Positions 62,599 to 64,000 of a stretch of DNA of 64,000 nucleotides are shown piece by piece. The notes under the pieces are model-generated. The model made no database searches, was not told the DNA's origin, and saw only the letters and a program-made list of their open reading frames with translations. Each line of letters starts with the position of its first letter. The first letter of the stretch is position 1. A program made the position numbers and the translations under genes. The stretch lies in NCBI GenBank assembly GCA_022705325.1, contig JAKJER010000002.1, positions 312,891 to 376,890 of the forward strand, written 5' to 3'. The stretch is from Planctomycetota bacterium. GTDB lineage: Bacteria; Planctomycetota; Phycisphaerae; SM23-33.

Positions 62599-64000
62599 CT
62601 ACGCTTCGCCCTTGGAGCGGACGGCCGCCCTCGGGTCGCACAACGCCGCGCCGAAGTCGTGGTAGACGCGCCAGGCGACGGCCAGGCGGTTCACGTCCTG
62701 ATCGAGGCCGAAGTACTCCACGGTCGGCGTCCGCCTGCCGTTGAGGAAGGCCACGATCATCGGCACCGCGTTGGGCTTGGTGAACAGGTACCAATGCTTC
62801 ACGCTGGCGGCCGAGCCGAACTTATCGGTGTTGCTGAGGCGCGGCTCAACCTCCAGGTTCACCGCCCGACGCAGGCTGTTGCCGGTGGGCACGTCCTCGG
62901 CCCGCTGGACGAACTCGGACTCCAGCAGCATCCGGGCGACGGGCTCAAGCTCCGGCGTCACCAGCAGCGTCGCGGGCCGCAGATCGAGGTCGTTGCCCTC
63001 GGCGTCGCGCTGCGTTCGCATCAGCGCGATGGCGCTCGCCAGGGCGTCGATGCACAGGGCGCTGTCGGCACCCTCCAGCAGGTTGCCGTTGCCCACGCTG
63101 AAGAAGCCGCCCGCGTTGGCCAGCAGCACCTCGTACACCAGGTCGCTGACCTTCCGCATGGCCATGCGGCCGAAGCTGGCGGCGGCGTCCTCGAACACCG
63201 ACAGGTCGTCGTTGATGATGTCGCGCCGGTCGATGCTCAACATCTTGCCGAACGTGTCCACCTGGAACGTGGTCAGGGCCTCGGAGACGCCGCCATGCTT
63301 GAGTTCGCCGCCCTTGGGCACCTGCTCAAGCTGGCCGGTGAAGGTCGGCCGGATGGCGGTGTTGGCCTTGAAGTCGCTGGTGCTGCGGATCGCGCAGAAC
63401 GCCTGCCACGACGCGGGCGTCTCGCTGTAGGCGTCCAGCAGCACCTTGTTGGCCACGTTGCCCAGCGCCGTCGGCAGCGACAGCGTGGACAGCGCGGCCT
63501 TCACCAGTTCCATGCGGCCGGTGGGCAGGTCGCGGCCCTCGATCCGCAGGGCCGCCCGACACAGGTCGATCATGCTGGTAGCGCCCAGCCGGTCGGCCTG
63601 TTCCATGGCTACCGCGCCCAGGGCCTTCTCGCCCAGAGCGGCGTGGCCCATGTGCGTCAGCAGCGCGGCCTCCAGCACGCTGCCCGTGGCGACGGGCGGG
63701 CGAGAGGCCTGCACCGCCGGCACCTTGGGCCTGCTTGCCCGCAGCACCTCAAGCTCGGCGCGGTTGGCGTCCCAGCCCTCCGCGACGGCGCGGGCCTGGA
63801 TGTCGGGATGCTTGTCGCCGCACACGTTGGCGATGGCCGCAACCCGCTGGGCCTCGATGTCCTGAACGTCCGTGTCGTGCATTTCCACTTCCATGTGATG
63901 CGATCCTTTCTTGGAGGCGGCGATGGAGACCTCGGTGTCCCCGTCGCAGCCCAGCGACGTGATGCTGACTTCCCTCAGGCGGCCCCGCCGAACGAGCGTC
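62599..64000 (-). CDS. Prohead protease/major capsid protein fusion (5' end outside window)
   Basis: The frame is open to the right edge. The first visible part, TLVRRGRLREVSITSLG, is the C-terminal signature of HK97-type prohead proteases. It runs on without a stop through a linker into a phage major capsid (Mu gpT/HK97-like) domain: FCAIRSTSDFKANTAIRPTF, ISIDRRDIINDDLSVFEDAA-like segment, VYEVLLANAGGFFSVGNGN and NAVPMIVAFLNGRRTPTVEY. An ATG at 63894 is internal. Such fused protease-capsid proteins are known in tailed phages. It shows that the integrated element is, or derives from, a prophage. Confidence 0.83.
   Translation of the reverse strand, partial: TLVRRGRLREVSITSLGCDGDTEVSIAASKKGSHHMEVEMHDTDVQDIEAQRVAAIANVCGDKHPDIQARAVAEGWDANRAELEVLRASRPKVPAVQASRPPVATGSVLEAALLTHMGHAALGEKALGAVAMEQADRLGATSMIDLCRAALRIEGRDLPTGRMELVKAALSTLSLPTALGNVANKVLLDAYSETPASWQAFCAIRSTSDFKANTAIRPTFTGQLEQVPKGGELKHGGVSEALTTFQVDTFGKMLSIDRRDIINDDLSVFEDAAASFGRMAMRKVSDLVYEVLLANAGGFFSVGNGNLLEGADSALCIDALASAIALMRTQRDAEGNDLDLRPATLLVTPELEPVARMLLESEFVQRAEDVPTGNSLRRAVNLEVEPRLSNTDKFGSAASVKHWYLFTKPNAVPMIVAFLNGRRTPTVEYFGLDQDVNRLAVAWRVYHDFGAALCDPRAAVRSKGEA

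Overview
The window is a GC-rich bacterial chromosome segment, most likely from a planctomycete and probably from the Phycisphaerae. Pointers are V/A-type ATPase genes, PEP-CTERM proteins with LamG and PA14-like modules, many prepilin-like proteins outside a pilus operon, Cys-type sulfatases, Tat-exported Gfo/Idh/MocA oxidoreductases and an XylR-like PBP-AraC regulator. This placement is an inference from gene families; no rRNA or other phylogenetic marker is present.

Layout. 1-1.5 kb: end of a V-type ATPase operon (subunits I and K). 1.7-1.9 kb: tRNA-Glu(CTC) with its own promoter and terminator. 2.2-20.2 kb: a carbohydrate-utilisation-like locus with secreted LamG/PEP-CTERM, prepilin-like, glycosidase-like, phosphoesterase and phosphodiester-glycosidase proteins. 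It also holds a divergent operon (URO-D-like protein, AGE-family epimerase, sugar-porter MFS) and the XylR-like regulator. 20.5-25.8 kb: a 1787-residue PEP-CTERM protein. 26-29 kb: phosphate butyryl/acetyltransferase, FHA protein and HemW-like protein. 29.1-40.6 kb: a type IV pilus operon (pilM, N, O, P-like, B, T, C, pseudopilins and two large PilX-like proteins) preceded by a cyclic-di-GMP-I riboswitch. 40.7-43.4 kb: HU, tRNA-Ser(CGA) with two 141-bp tandem repeats carrying the tRNA 3' end, and a sodium:solute symporter. 43.6-54.8 kb: an FGE-like/sialidase/LamG fusion, HEAT protein, Gfo/Idh/MocA oxidoreductase, a prepilin and two sulfatases. 55-57.7 kb: Fur/PerR-like regulator and katG. From 57.9 kb to the end: an integrated phage-like element at tRNA-Pro(TGG), with a large serine recombinase, a HARE-HTH protein, an iteron-like GTCAC cluster, a RepA-like ATPase and the end of a prohead protease/capsid fusion.

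The strongest novel signal is a conserved promoter architecture seen at three places: TGCGC-N16-TGCGC-N32-TACGAT. It precedes the LamG PEP-CTERM gene, the operon of prepilin plus two secreted glycosidase-like proteins, and (on the minus strand) the URO-D/AGE/MFS operon that diverges from the XylR-like gene. Direct repeats 21 bp apart at a fixed distance from the -10 box are what an AraC-type activator would need, so these genes look like one regulon controlled by the regulator at 19030-20199.

Other notable points are the rtT-like repeats after tRNA-Ser, the recombinase whose 3' end is antisense to tRNA-Pro, and the 16 GTCAC motifs in about 310 bp beside the RepA-like ATPase.
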